Source: Phorcus lineatus
Lineage: Eukaryota; Mollusca; Gastropoda; Trochida; Trochidae
Direction of reading: 5' to 3'
Length of the DNA: 64,000 nucleotides
NCBI GenBank assembly: GCA_921293015.1
Contig: OV121081.1
Span: forward strand, 30,631,158 to 30,695,157
Shown here: piece by piece, positions 1 to 11,275 of the stretch
Layout of the letters: each line of letters begins with the position of its first letter
How positions within the stretch are numbered: position 1 is the stretch's first letter
Notes under the pieces: model-generated
Told to the model about the DNA's origin: nothing
Seen by the model: only the letters and a program-made list of their open reading frames with translations
Database searches by the model: none
Made by a program: the position numbers and the translations under genes

Positions 1-391
1 CAACTTTGACTATTTTTTATTTGTAACCCGATGCACCGAAACCGCCGAGCTACTTTACTTACGTAGGCCGATTGGAAATAATCGACGAAAGCGGTTCTAT
101 ATGACAGACAAACATTTTCATAACCACATGTTAGTACAACTAAACTTTTTAAATAAAAAGAAGCATAATGATTCATAGATATATGAATGAAATACTTATT
201 AAACATATTTCGAGGGACGCTGACTGCTTCATTTAACTGGATTCGGTCACATGCTTAGTGTATACGCCGTTTGAATTCTTAATATGCTTTCTATTATAGC
301 AGTTTCATACAACCCTTTAAACCCGTGGAATGAGGCACGACAAGTTGCCACAAACAGTCATTTACCAACAGATACGGACACATGGATTCTT
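1..391. other. No gene seen, unique AT-rich DNA
   Basis: No open frame with protein-like composition and no recognisable repeat was found. The stretch ends where the TTAA-flanked MITE begins. Confidence 0.5.
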
Positions 392-499
392 TTAAAGAGC
401 CACTCCGTGATTTTCATAACATATTATTTACCTTTGATACGAACCTAAATGTCATATGTGGCGATATAAAATCAAAACATCTTAACTTTCATGCCTAAA

Positions 500-505
<6 letters not shown>
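392..505 (+). mobile_element. TTAA-flanked MITE, copy 1, left part
   Basis: The sequence TTAA-AGAGCCACTCCGTGA followed by ~95 bases closely matches the left end of the complete copy at 12305-12781, in the same orientation. The match stops at a long (TA)n tract. The continuation of the same element, starting at the next base of the reference copy, reappears at about 4316-4445, so this copy has been split by a large insertion. The TTAA target site and terminal AGAGCC suggest a piggyBac-type mobiliser. No transposase is encoded. Confidence 0.8.

Positions 506-593
<88 letters not shown>
502..593. repeat. (TA)n microsatellite
   Basis: About 92 bases of uninterrupted TA dinucleotide lie at the breakpoint of the split MITE. 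They form the outer left edge of the palindrome-ended insertion. Confidence 0.95.
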
Positions 594-598
<5 letters not shown>

Positions 599-630
599 TA
601 GTAAAAAGAATGTTCAAACTCTATGGTAGT

Positions 631-899
631 ATATATTAAAAAGAAGAAGATGAAGTTGAATTACATTTGGCAAACGTTTTCAGCAGGTACGAATGTACCT
701 GCTTCATCAGGCCGTTTAATACAATACAATTTGTTGTTGTCAAATTCATTATGACGTCATTAGTTCCTGTGTGACGTCATAGTATTATGTACTTAGTGTC
801 AGTTACTGCATTAAACGGCCTGATGAAGCAGGTACATTCGTACCTGCTGAAAACGTTTGCCAAATGTAATTCAACTTCATCTTCTTCTTTTTAATATAT
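631..899. mobile_element. Foldback element with perfect 90-bp inverted repeats
   Basis: Positions 631-720 and 810-899 are perfect reverse complements over 90 bases, separated by an 89-base centre. Each arm contains its own small palindrome, GCAGGTACGAATGTACCTGC. The centre carries two TGACGTCA octamers at 752 and 772. The ends lie in TA-rich sequence, so a TA target duplication cannot be separated from flanking TA repeats. It is too short to code for a transposase. Absence of any mismatch between arms implies a recent insertion or arm homogenisation. Confidence 0.85.
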
Positions 900-912
900 A
901 TATATATATATA

Positions 913-1010
913 TGTATCATCCCAACTGCGGATCCGCCCCATCTTAAGATGGGACGCGTCCCAACTTGGGATTCCAAGTTGGGACGTCCCATCTTAAGAT
1001 GGGACGGAGG
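913..1010 (+). repeat. Palindrome array, left end of the large insertion
   Basis: A head-to-tail series of perfect palindromes: CCCATCTTAAGATGGG extended by CGTC/GACG, then a CCCAACTTGG...CCAAGTTGGG palindrome, then CCCATCTTAAGATGGG again, joined by ACGCGT and ACGT. It follows the (TA)n/TGTATCATCCCAAC edge. The same series in reverse complement is at 4181-4258. Confidence 0.85.
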
Positions 1011-1012
1011 AT

Positions 1013-4000
1013 ACTTAAACATGTTAATAATATTCATATTTTATAATAATTTGTGTTAGTAAAACATGTTTTTAGATAGTTTTGTTATATTCTTTTCACA
1101 CCTAAGAAGAAAATTTGATTTGATGTTCATTTACTTCACTTTTTCACTCGGTTTCATATGTTATCGAGTACGAACGATTCAACACACCTCAAACATTTAT
1201 CTAAAGTCACATTTGATTACTGATTGAATCACATTTGTTAAGAGACATAACAAAATCAGATCAATGTATAGATTTATATTTAGATAGTAGTTTTCAGCAT
1301 TTTTCAAACGAACAATACATGCGTAGATCGAACAGCTGACATCACAGAGACATCTTTGTATCTTAGTTTCTTTACAAAAAGGTGGTATAAACTATTAACA
1401 ATCACAGATATGAAGTTATTCTAATACAGATCCAAGTTTTACAATACTAGTGATAAATTGCTTTTTCAAAAATATATAATTAAAAAACGTACCTGATACA
1501 GAGAAATGAATAATCCATGCAAAAACCTCCTATATATGTATAAACAGAAATTAAGGTACTCTCCATCGTTACAATGCAGCACTGACTAGACTGAATTTGT
1601 TAATGTGTCAGCTTGGCGTGACAGAGAACGGATGAATGGACACCAATTTGCCCACCGTAGGAACTGTTAGGCTAAAACAACATATGGAGACACCAAAACC
1701 CCATGTTGTTTTAACAGAGTACTATCTTGTTCATCAAATTGGCGACTTGGTTGATTGTATCAAATATAAAAATAATTAAAAGTTCCTATTATCGAAGTCT
1801 GGTTCCCCAACATTTTAGATATTTTCAAATAGTGCCAACCTTTGGGTTTGAATATTCCCTCGTAACTCATAACAATATACTAAAATCTATCTTAACGGCG
1901 ACAAATCTTTGTCACAGAGTGTTAACGAACTCCTAATAATATATATTTATCATTTTTTAAAGCTCTTTCCTACAATTTGTAAAAAAAATGTAAGGTAGAC
2001 AAAGCATAATATGAATTTGAGTTTAGTAAGAATAATTGCAAATGTATATTTCCACCAATGTACTTGATATCTAAATAGTTTTATGTTTGGTTCAGGAAAA
2101 GAATTTATATAAGCATTTGCTGCCTGTTTGCCAATCCTTTTTTCTTTTTGTATATAAATTCTGAATTTTGTGTAACACATGTTTTATTGAAATAGAATAC
2201 CATTTAAATCATAGAAATATACTTACTAACCATTATATGATTACACATATTGCATTTTTTCATACAATGAAATATCGAATATTTTACAATAAGCAATGAC
2301 AGTTTCTATATCAGATTTGTGTAAGCAATAACAATATGAATCACTTAGTCCTCTGAAGATATTACACTAGTACATGTATGTCAGCACAAAATAACTCGAT
2401 AAGTCTTAGTATATCAATAAACTTCATTGATGTGTATTTACAAACCTAATGCCTTTTTTCGGGGGGACATGTTAAGTAGCTAATTTAAAGATAACAAAAC
2501 GATTAGTTAAGTAAACTTTCAGCTGTAAAATAACAATATTACACTGAAATGTAATTCTTTCCTCTCACCTACTCATCTTATTTGACTTATGTACGGATCA
2601 GTTGATTAACGTATTAGCAGTAACAACACACAACAATTCTCTCATTTCAACGCTTTTAACAAGCCTAGATAGACGCTTGTACATATGAAAAAGCAACCTT
2701 TTAATACTGATCAAAATCATATGTTACCTCGGGCTATGTAGAAAACAGTAGAATAATTTTTCTCAACAAGGGTTTGTGTCAAAAAATCTAGTGATCCGTT
2801 TAAAATCTTCTTGTAATATTGATAAGAAATGAGTTGAAATATTGCATTTCTAAATTAGCATGAAGAAATCGCCTTTGCAATATTGAATATCTTAACGTAT
2901 TGTGCTGCAACTGTACATCGTATTTGTTTGACTTTGTGTTGCATGTTGGATGGTTTCAAAATATGATTTTTATTGGAGCGGCATTAATATAAATATAAGC
3001 TTCCAGCTTGCCTCCAAATCTAATTTCTTTTTATAGAAATGAAAAAAAATTGTTGAAACCATAATCTTCTTTCGCAAATCTTGGAAACTAAGTTATCTTG
3101 TTTTAAAAAATCTATTGAAAAGCGTGCTTTTCCCCCATAAATAATCAATGGATGATGTTAGATTTCATTTTGGTTACGTGACATGATAATCGTTCTGTTA
3201 ATGAAAAACATATTTTGAATATATTTAGTGTGGCAAAACAACTTTCATCGAATAACAATACAATAACACTAAACATTATATTTGTTGTTGTTTTTGGTTA
3301 GGGTTTGATCACGTCTGCTTCCACCTATCAGAGATATTGCCGATAGGGGCAAATGCCTTGATAAAAATGAATGATGAACATTGACTAAAACAACAAACGC
3401 TCGGCGTGTACCTTTGTAGTGTTACAAGCATGCTCATGTGCAATTGGTACCCATTCTTGTCACTAATTGGAAGGTGACACACAGGTATTAGTGTCATAAC
3501 CGAACCGGATGTTTACCAAAATCCCTTCTTTCGGACATCCCCCCCCCCTTCCCACCCAACCCACACCCATCTCTGAACTACCAAGCAGGTATGTTTGCCA
3601 TTTGCATCACGACACTGATCAGATCAGGTTCGATCGGAAATATGAGGAGACATAACTGGATTTATTTACTGGACATCTTATAAGCATTGAGGGAACACCA
3701 CTTATAGGTTAGTGTTTGTGAATTATGTTACATACATACATACACTTTTAGATTCGACTATCAAACACAACATATAAGTACATTGGAATCTTGCTTAACG
3801 GAACGGTTTATGTGTCAGAAATTGAACTGATTACAAGGCATTAGATTAGCATTCTTGGTATTCGCTTAGAGTAGGTTTTGAGTGTATAATTGAATATAAA
3901 TCCTTTTTTTATTTGCTTAACATGCTTTCATAATTAATAATATTTAAGAATATAATGAAATAATTTATAAGACTTTGTGTAAGAATTACTTTTGAAATCG

Positions 4001-4180
4001 TATTGGGCTATGATGAAAGACTCCTTTGCGATGAGAGATATATATAGCCAATAAGTCATGAAAATTAACATAAAATCAAAATATCTTTCGATGTCCTTGA
4101 AGCACTTATCTAAATGATACATGTTATCATGTTATTACTAAATTCAACATTAGAATAAGGATATTATAAACCTCAAGATC
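1013..4180. other. Interior of the large insertion, no gene seen
   Basis: AT-rich sequence with short chance frames only. It has a poly-C run near 3539-3548 and no recognisable transposase, RT or tRNA-like sequence on either strand. Confidence 0.5.
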
Positions 4181-4257
4181 GGACGTCCCAACTTAAAATT
4201 CCAAGTTGGGACGCGTCCCATCTTAAGATGGGACGCGATCCCAAGTTGGGATGATAC

Positions 4258-4258
<1 letters not shown>
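4181..4258 (-). repeat. Palindrome array, right end of the large insertion
   Basis: This is the reverse complement of the array at 913-1010, with a few differences. It holds CCCATCTTAAGATGGG flanked by GACGCG and CGCGTCC and CCAAGTTGGG units, ending ATGATACATATATA next to a (TA)n/(TG)n tract. Confidence 0.85.
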
Positions 4259-4294
<36 letters not shown>

Positions 4295-4315
4295 GGTGTG
4301 TGTGTGTGTGTGTGT
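4256..4315. repeat. (TA)n(TG)n microsatellite
   Basis: A TA dinucleotide run passes into a TG run of about 35 bases. It abuts the resumed MITE sequence starting GACAAAT. Confidence 0.95.
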
Positions 4316-4445
4316 GACAAATACAGCCTTATAAATGCCTTATAAATGCACAGAGGTGAAGATATCACGTCCAATATACCTGCGTACTAGTTATATAACC
4401 TTACAAACACTATCAACTCCTAACTGCCACTCCTAACTGACAATT
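4316..4445 (+). mobile_element. TTAA-flanked MITE, copy 1, displaced right part
   Basis: The sequence from GACAAATAC through ATGCACAGAGGTGAAGATATCACG to the CTATCAACTCCTAACTG region matches 12422-12560 of the complete MITE and its inverse in 49463-49929. It picks up where the piece at 392-505 stops. Similarity fades near 4445, so the right terminus of this copy is missing. Confidence 0.75.
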
Positions 4446-5640
4446 TATTCTTTAGTCGATAATTCTAAGACATGCAATGCATAAAGTTCGTTAAAGATTA
4501 TAGCTTCCTCTTGCAGGCGTCTTTTATGTCATAAAGTTGTTAGATCAACAGACGGAAATATCTTCTGAGGCAATCGACATATATGCCCTCAACTCATTTC
4601 CCCACAGACTATTGACGAGTTTGAACTCTAGCAAGCTTTTCGTCATGAGTAGTTCTCCTAATGTAACACGGCAAAGTGTCAGCCTGTCATAAATCATTGT
4701 TTGTCAAAATAATATTTTTATATTTGTGTATTATTTCCCTTGCACAGAACGTCGTATTAATATTTTGAAAATCTTCAAATCCAATTTATAATTCATTTTG
4801 TTTAAGATAAGTTTTTGGGATGCGTAAGTATTTGCACTCGTAAATCACTAGACTTAAGCCTTTATGATAGCATTGGGAGCTTTCAATGGAACAGTCAAGC
4901 AGATACTATTTTGGCATGTCACTTCAATAATCAAAAATGATAAATGGTACCGATGGTTACCGTTAGTCTAAGCTTGCAAAATGCAACGTTCTGCAAGTTT
5001 GCAGAAGAAAATGGAATTTAAAAAATGTCAGCTTTAGGAACGAAAAGCTGTTATGTATTTACTGTGTTAACGTTATTTTTAGGTTGTAACCATAGAGATG
5101 GAAGCTTCAGTTTCAACAAATCCTTAAATAAGTGCTTTTCGATAGCAAAGTTATTACTAAACTTTCAAGGACATGACAGTTATTTTTTTTTGGAATCAGA
5201 TTACATTTAGAGACAATTTTTTATTTCCAGATTATTAAGTCATAGAAATACCAAAGCTACAAAAAAGGATTGAGCATTACAACGAAAAATGCAAACTTGA
5301 CACTTTTACGCTTTCTATATAATCACTTTAAAAAAAACATATGTCACAAATAAAGAATCTGAAAGATAAATTCACTTGATGGAGGTCAGTGGGTAATAAA
5401 CAGAATACCAAATCGTTTACCATTATTGATTGTTCATAATCATTTATTGTGGGATATTCTATTTCATAAAGGCAAATGACCATGCACAAGATGGAACAAT
5501 CCACCATTACTTTCAAAACACAGGTTTGAGACAAAGCTGTTACAATCCAGAAACAAAAATGCATATTAAACTTTATTTAGGCCTTTCTGAATTTATATGA
5601 TATTATCTTAAAAAAATGGTGTGACGAGAGGAAAAAAAAA
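4446..5640. other. No gene seen
   Basis: AT-rich DNA with only short chance frames. No repeat family shared with the rest of the window was noticed. Confidence 0.4.
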
Positions 5641-5644
5641 TGCA

Positions 5645-6250
5645 TGTATATGAGGGTACTTGTAACGCGCAATCCTCCATACCTCATAGGGGTATGCTCA
5701 ATGCGCATACAATGTACATACATTAAAAATGGAACACATGAGTGAAGCGAAACAAAGTTGAAGGAGACAGCTCATCACAATCAGGAAAATAATAAGTTAG
5801 TATTTATAACGCTTGAAAAGGTAGGTTTTGAGATGACATTTGAAAACTTGAAGAGAGGGGGCAGTACGGAGGGTTAGTGCTAGTGAGTTCCATAGCTTTG
5901 ATGACACGGATGCAAATGAGCGGGCACCAAATGATGTCTGAATGATGGGGGATCCAGCAGGTGTCGGATGCTTGATCTGAGGGCACGAACTGGCGTGTAG
6001 GGTGTGAGATCACAAAGGTACGGGGGAGCGTTCACACATTGGTAAGCAAGGGAGAGCACTTTGCAGTCATTTCTTTCCTGGATCCGTAGCCAGTGTGAAG
6101 AATTTAGAACAGATTCTATATCGCATTATGGTTTGGAACGGGTGACAAGACGGGCAGCTTTATTTTGGAGAGATTAGAGGCGCTTAATCTGGGTTTTTGA
6201 GGCACGTATAAGCAAACTATTGTAGTAATCCAGCCTCGATAGAATGTTAT
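5645..6250 (-). mobile_element. CR1/L2-like LINE, 3' end, degenerate
   Basis: Read on the minus strand, this segment gives the C-terminal tail of a non-LTR reverse transcriptase in pieces: SRLDYYNSLL, then LQNKAARLVTRS, then a LNSSHWLRIQERNDCKVLS stretch, YQCVNAPPYL, TPYTPVRALRSS and KLWNSLA-like remnants. These are the thumb-region motifs shared by CR1/L2/Rex-type LINEs (RLDYCNSLL, LQNxAARLVT, LHWLPVxxRIxFKxL, APxYLxDL). Frames are interrupted by stops and shifts. It is 5'-truncated near 6250 and ends near 5645. It is inserted in otherwise gene-free DNA. Confidence 0.85.
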
Positions 6251-6254
6251 TGCA

Positions 6255-7935
6255 TACTGTCGTTTTCATTCCCACTGCCAAATTTTCTCCATTGTGGCAT
6301 GGCTTTTTCAACTATTATAATCCCTCATAATTGTAATGACCTCTATTATTGGTTCAAAGATGTAAGCGGTAATCGATTTTGTAGGCCTTATTTTACGTCA
6401 ATCACTGTTGAAGTTACCAAAATGATTGATGGAATATTAATGAGCTCATCATGTTATTGTGATGTAAGTAAAGATTGCGCCAACAGAAGATTTTATCATA
6501 TTCTTAGTTGTTCTTAATAAGGTAGTCTCATTTATTAGATTTCATAGCCTTTGTCGTGAAGTGGGTTGTTTTTTTCTAAAAGCCTTAAGTGGGAACAATG
6601 CAATGGTTTTCAAATCATTATTCCATGTATTGATTCCGGAGAAGATCGCTCAGCCATCTTCCAGAGAGCTGTAGAAATGGCTCTCCATTATCGAATATTT
6701 TTTTTTTTTTGTGTCAACGTCATGATCATTTCCTTTAAAATCATTCCATTTCTAACTTTTTACAAATCTTTGAATATTGCAACTAACTACGTTTTTGACC
6801 TTGTCATCATCTAACTAGAATAAGCTTAAGGTTAGCATAGAATCCTTATTGGTTTGTGCAACAAGAAGCAGATCGATTAAGTAAACTCATAAGAATCTGA
6901 CACCAGCAGTCATGTTCATGAATTTGCTTCAAAGCTGGGTGTTCTTGTTCTTGTAAGGATGCATGTTTATTCATGTAATTTCCTACATCCTCTCTTTTAT
7001 ACTTTTCTCTGCTCCCGCTTCTGATGTGTTGCTTTTGCAATGCAAGGGATTGGATCTAAGTGGCTTCATTCAAAAGAAGGCGAGTTTCATTCCCCATGGT
7101 TTCAGAGTATAGGTTGCCATGACAAGATAATAATTGCCATTTATTTCTGGGTCACTGAGGGAAATAAAAAATTTAATAAAAAGACAAAAAGTCAAGGTCT
7201 TTGTTAATGAATATATGTTGACAACGAAAAGAGGATTAGCATAAAGAAGAAGTGAACAGAGCTGTAGCTACTCATTTGACTATATCCGTCAAAACGTTTG
7301 TCTTCCATGTCTGTTTGAACTTTGCTAATAAAATATTTGATACATAATTTGGGTAATATCATTTTGTCAGTGAGGAATATTATTATATATCTTAAAACAA
7401 ATGATTATATATCTTTATATCTAACATTATTTTTTACCACAGGAAAGTTGACTACCTTGATCAAAATTTGAGTGAGAAGCTCTTCATTTAGTCATATGGT
7501 TAAAATGTTAAAATGACCATGTGAAAATATTTTTGCACCAGTTCTGTTAACGCTTCAGAGTTATTAATATTTATTCAGACACTTTGATATTTTCATAATT
7601 TCCGTTTATATATGTACATGTATATACGGGATAGTATGATGTGATCCGTATGTTACCTGTTGTATATACAGTGTTCCAATAAATGACATAGATTTTGGTG
7701 ACTTTTCTAACTCGAGGTTCATAATCATTTACGTTACAAAGATTTGTTTAACACTTTATTCTATTGAATATCTAATAAAACATTTTTCTTTAGATCTCTA
7801 GTTTAATATTAATTTATGTCATCAAAAAATGGATTTCTTTCCGTTTTCAACACCAGGCTGTTTTTTTCTATATATAAAACACATGTGCCCTTGAACGATA
7901 TAAATTTTAAAGATAAAACGATTGACGAAAAGGTT
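6255..7935. other. No gene seen
   Basis: AT-rich sequence. The frames at about 6299-6517 and 6566-6814 have no recognisable domain or splice support and are treated as chance. Confidence 0.4.
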
Positions 7936-7939
7936 TTCC

Positions 7940-8580
7940 TTCTCGCATGATTATCCATGGTTATTCATTGGTTTATTCAAAAGTCAAATAGGAGACATGT
8001 GGGATTTGTCAATGGTGTTTAAACAGGGAAACCATTTGAAGTTTCCTTTTATTCATGAGATGGCCCAATTTTTAAATGTTTAGACACACTAGTGCCCTAA
8101 CAACCTTTCTACTATTCAATTTTCAGAATAAACAGGCAATTCAGTCTTTTACTCGATTAACAAAGACTAAAGACTAACATTTAACTTAGTTTGGAAATTA
8201 GATGGCTGTATTAACAAAATGATATAATTGTGTCTTTTGGCTTAATATGTCCTTTTCACTAATATGACTGTTGTATATTCATCAAAATAGCAGTCTTCTT
8301 ATTGTCTCGAAAAATAATATTACCATTTCGAATCGTATGAAATCTAGGGATATCCCCATTACAAATCCTGTTAAAAGCATTTCCAAATAGCATATTGTAT
8401 CTATGTGTTCTCTATAAATCGATAGTAGCAGAGACAGTATCCAGATGGCTTGTGTGGTCCGACTGTGAACTTGATCAAGAGAGAATATGTCAACTGATGA
8501 GTTAACTAAGATGAATGTCTTCATCACAGCATTGTCTCCCGAAGCAAATAATTGAACTACCGAAGACATCTACAATATTT
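7940..8580. repeat. Diverged duplicate of 18640-19580
   Basis: Two anchors match the later segment in the same order: ATTCATTGGT...GGAGACATGTGGG...TCTGTCAATGG-type sequence near 7965-8035 (versus 18648-18715), and the CTGTGAACTTGATCAAGAGA region near 8462-8482 (versus 19440-19460). The intervening sequence is much diverged. On the minus strand both second anchors lie in an open frame (8282-8569 and 19380-19574) that aligns weakly around a D/N-QVHS/HVHS core, so a decayed or unrecognised exon is possible. Confidence 0.55.
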
Positions 8581-8821
8581 GGTCCCCCATGAGATTCGCC
8601 AGTCGTTTGTGTTTCCTTACGTAGGCAGAGAACAAGTGAATCTTAAGAAAGCTGTAAAACCTGGTACCCTTCTGTTATTCGAAGACAAACACTACTAACT
8701 CCATAAAAATGCGTTGTTCAAATGATTTGAAAAAGACAAACATATTGTACAGAAATAAGGCATTCGGACAAGTATTTCCAACTACGTTTATGGTTCATAC
8801 TAGCAATGCTACAGTTAGATA

Positions 8822-9843
8822 CGAGGGGAATCCTATAAATTCATAGAAGTAGATATAAAACAGGACCATTGGTAGGGATATTGATTTTATTTTTCAAAAT
8901 ATTCACCCTGCACCTCAATGCACTCTGCTTGTTTGTCTTTGAGACTGTCTATGCCCTTGCGGTAGAAGTCTACTGACTTTCCCCTCAGTCACACCTCAGT
9001 ACCTGCCTTGAGTTCATCATCATCACCAAATCTTGTACCGCACAAGTGTGATTTCAATTTACGAAACAGATACTCGCTTGGGGCCAGATCTGGACTGTAG
9101 GGGGATGGTGAAGTTGTTCGAAGTCACATTGTTGAAAAGCATCCTGTGCAATACGACTCTTGTGCAATGGAGCGTTGTCATGAAGAAGCATAACTTCCGC
9201 AGTAAACATGCCGCGCCTCTTTTTCTTGAACGATGCTCTCAATGGCTTCAACAAGTCAGCATAGTAGGCTCCTGTTATTGTAGTTTTAAGTGGTTTTTAG
9301 TTTATAAGTTTCACTCCCCTTGAATCCAAGAAAAGTCGCATTGGCTGATGGCTGAGTTCTGAACTTCTTGTGTGCAAGAGACTGCTTATGCTACCATTGT
9401 ATGGATTCTTGCTTGGTCTCAGGATCCAAGTGATGAATCCACGTTTCATCCCCTGTAACCAGACGGGCTGAACATTATCGGGATCAGCAACTCTCTGATG
9501 TCGATCTTGTGCATTTAAGTTTAGGGCACCAATCTTGCAGACACCTTGGACATGTGCAAGTGCTCATGAATTATGGTGCAAACACTTCCATGATAAATAC
9601 CACACTCTGAGTATATTTCGTCAACCTTTATTCTACGATGGGACATGGTTAAGCCCTTGACGCGTGCGACCATATAAAATCAGCTGACCATTTTGCAACA
9701 GTAGAACTTCTTTCCCATACACATTGGTCATATGTTTATGTATTTTGGTCGCATTCATCCCTTTTCTCGTGAAAAACTTGATAACCGATGATGTCTTCAG
9801 GGGTGTATCACTACTCACTTCTATGAACTTTGACTTCCCCTCG
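8822..9843 (-). mobile_element. mariner (DD34D) transposon, internally deleted
   Basis: The ends are inverted repeats of about 28 bases starting CGAGGGGAA with one diverged patch, and each end abuts a TA (8820-8821 and 9844-9845), the mariner/Tc1 target duplication. On the minus strand the transposase reads in order: an N-terminal helix-turn-helix piece (SSVIKFFTRKGMNATKIH, then NVYGKE), a second HTH piece (RRIKVDEIYSECG, YHGSVCTIIHEHL, MSKVSARLVP), TGDETWIHHLDPETK with the first catalytic Asp, VMLLHDNAPLHKSR with the second, and SPDLAPSEY with the third. The 1022-bp length is below the ~1.3 kb typical of full elements. The linker between the two HTH pieces is shortened and frames are broken, so it is a dead copy with recognisable termini. 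Confidence 0.93.
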
Positions 9844-9845
9844 TA

Positions 9846-10825
9846 GGTATCGTTAGTTTGCAATAGAGACGGAGATGCTTATTTTTATAACTCTACTTTG
9901 CCAAATAGATTTATGCAATGATCTTATATTATGAGTAAGAAGAAACTAATTTATTTGGCTGATTCACTGACATAAGCCCATCAAATAAGAAAAGAATGTT
10001 TGTGTAAACGGTCCTTTGGCTGGTATTTTTGCAGTATGCAATCCAAGATCTCAAATGCTACATGGTAATGTAAGCAAATATTGAAGCGGATTAATCTAAT
10101 GAAGAAATGTAAAAAAGTGATCATCTTTGATGGTCAAATGGAATTGAACGTATGGATAAAAGCAGTTGAAAAGAAGTTTTCTTTTTTCACTTTATAATGA
10201 TCAACATTTATCAGCGAATACATGTCACGAGGACAGAAATGGTCCATAGGGCTGTCAAATTTCCAAATACTTTACCTCATAGTATAGCTACCAATGAGAA
10301 TAGTCCTGACTTAATCGTTAGACCAATGATATAAAATTGATTCGAAATGTTTTCTTTAAAATGAAATGTTTGCTTCAATATTCAGTAGGATAGATCCACA
10401 TTGTTCTTCTCTGGAAAGAACATATCTGTGACATCTTGATAGCACAGTTTACAAGGATCAATATTTCTCAGACTTTAGTACACTGAATAATACGTTTAAC
10501 GGAATCTGACTATAAATCACGTCTTGCTTCCATACGCGGAATGATATAAAATATCATGAAAAGCAAACGTTTAAATAAGTGCTCTTTATACAATGGAAAA
10601 TATAAGGGTATGGTATTAAAACATATACCCTCCTTTGTATATATATTCACACTAAACGATTGAAATACATAAATGAAATAACATAACATTTGAGAACTTG
10701 TATAAGTAAACTCTGGTAAAGATTTTAAATAATGATACATTTCGAAATCAAATGAAAAAAATAAAGCACTACAAAATTTAAAATTAGAAACGGAAGTATG
10801 ATTTAATTTAAAAAAAAGCTTAGCT
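9846..10825. other. No gene seen
   Basis: AT-rich DNA without recognisable domain, RNA gene or shared repeat. Confidence 0.4.
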
Positions 10826-10829
10826 CAGG

Positions 10830-10930
10830 CTTTTTGCCATCACCCCGAAGATTCATCTTTTTCGAGTTTTTGTGCAATCAGATCAACGTCGATTAAGCAA
10901 ACTGTCAGAGTGTCAAGGTCTAAATAGCAA
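10830..10930 (-). repeat. Block B fragment, copy 1
   Basis: It contains GTCGATTAAGCAAACTGTCA, matching the same motif near 17672 and, more distantly, the GATTGAGCGAACTC motif near 11795, 13215 and 21280. It lies just before block A copy 1 on the plus strand, as in the other units. Confidence 0.55.
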
Positions 10931-11275
10931 CGAACTAAAATAACTAACAAAAACCTAAATCGACCGTTTCACGATTCCTCAATAAAATTAAAATTCTCAA
11001 AATTTATGAAATAAAACCATCCGAGTAAACAGGGATTTTATACACATGGTTTCTTCGAGTATTTTTTAATTTCAGAAACAAAATATAATATTTTCACTCA
11101 CCCTTGACCTGATTTATGATATTCATAACTATTTTCCAAATGAATATTCGGATACTCTGTTATCAGTTGGCTATAGCGTTTCAACCACTCAAAGAACCAT
11201 ACTGTGAATTCTGACAAGTCTTTACCGATGAGCACTGTTTAATAATGTAACTTTTGTTCGATAGTAGACAAGATT

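Larger units (their letters stand above)
502..4315. mobile_element. Large palindrome-ended insertion inside the MITE
   Basis: This ~3.8 kb block sits between the two halves of one MITE copy, so it looks like a single insertion event. Its two ends are inverted copies of each other: reading inward from each side there is a (TA)n tract, then TGTATCATCCCAAC, then a string of short perfect palindromes built from CCCATCTTAAGATGGG and CCAACTTGG-type units (about 913-1010 on the left, 4181-4258 on the right). The left side additionally holds a foldback element (631-899). The 3.2 kb between the arrays has no convincing coding frame, so the element is non-autonomous or the arrays are ends of an unrelated family. 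No superfamily was recognised. Confidence 0.6.

Noticed and set aside
4150-4374. Minus-strand frame with His-Thr repeats
   Set aside because: It is the translation of the (TG)n/(TA)n tract joined to the palindrome array.
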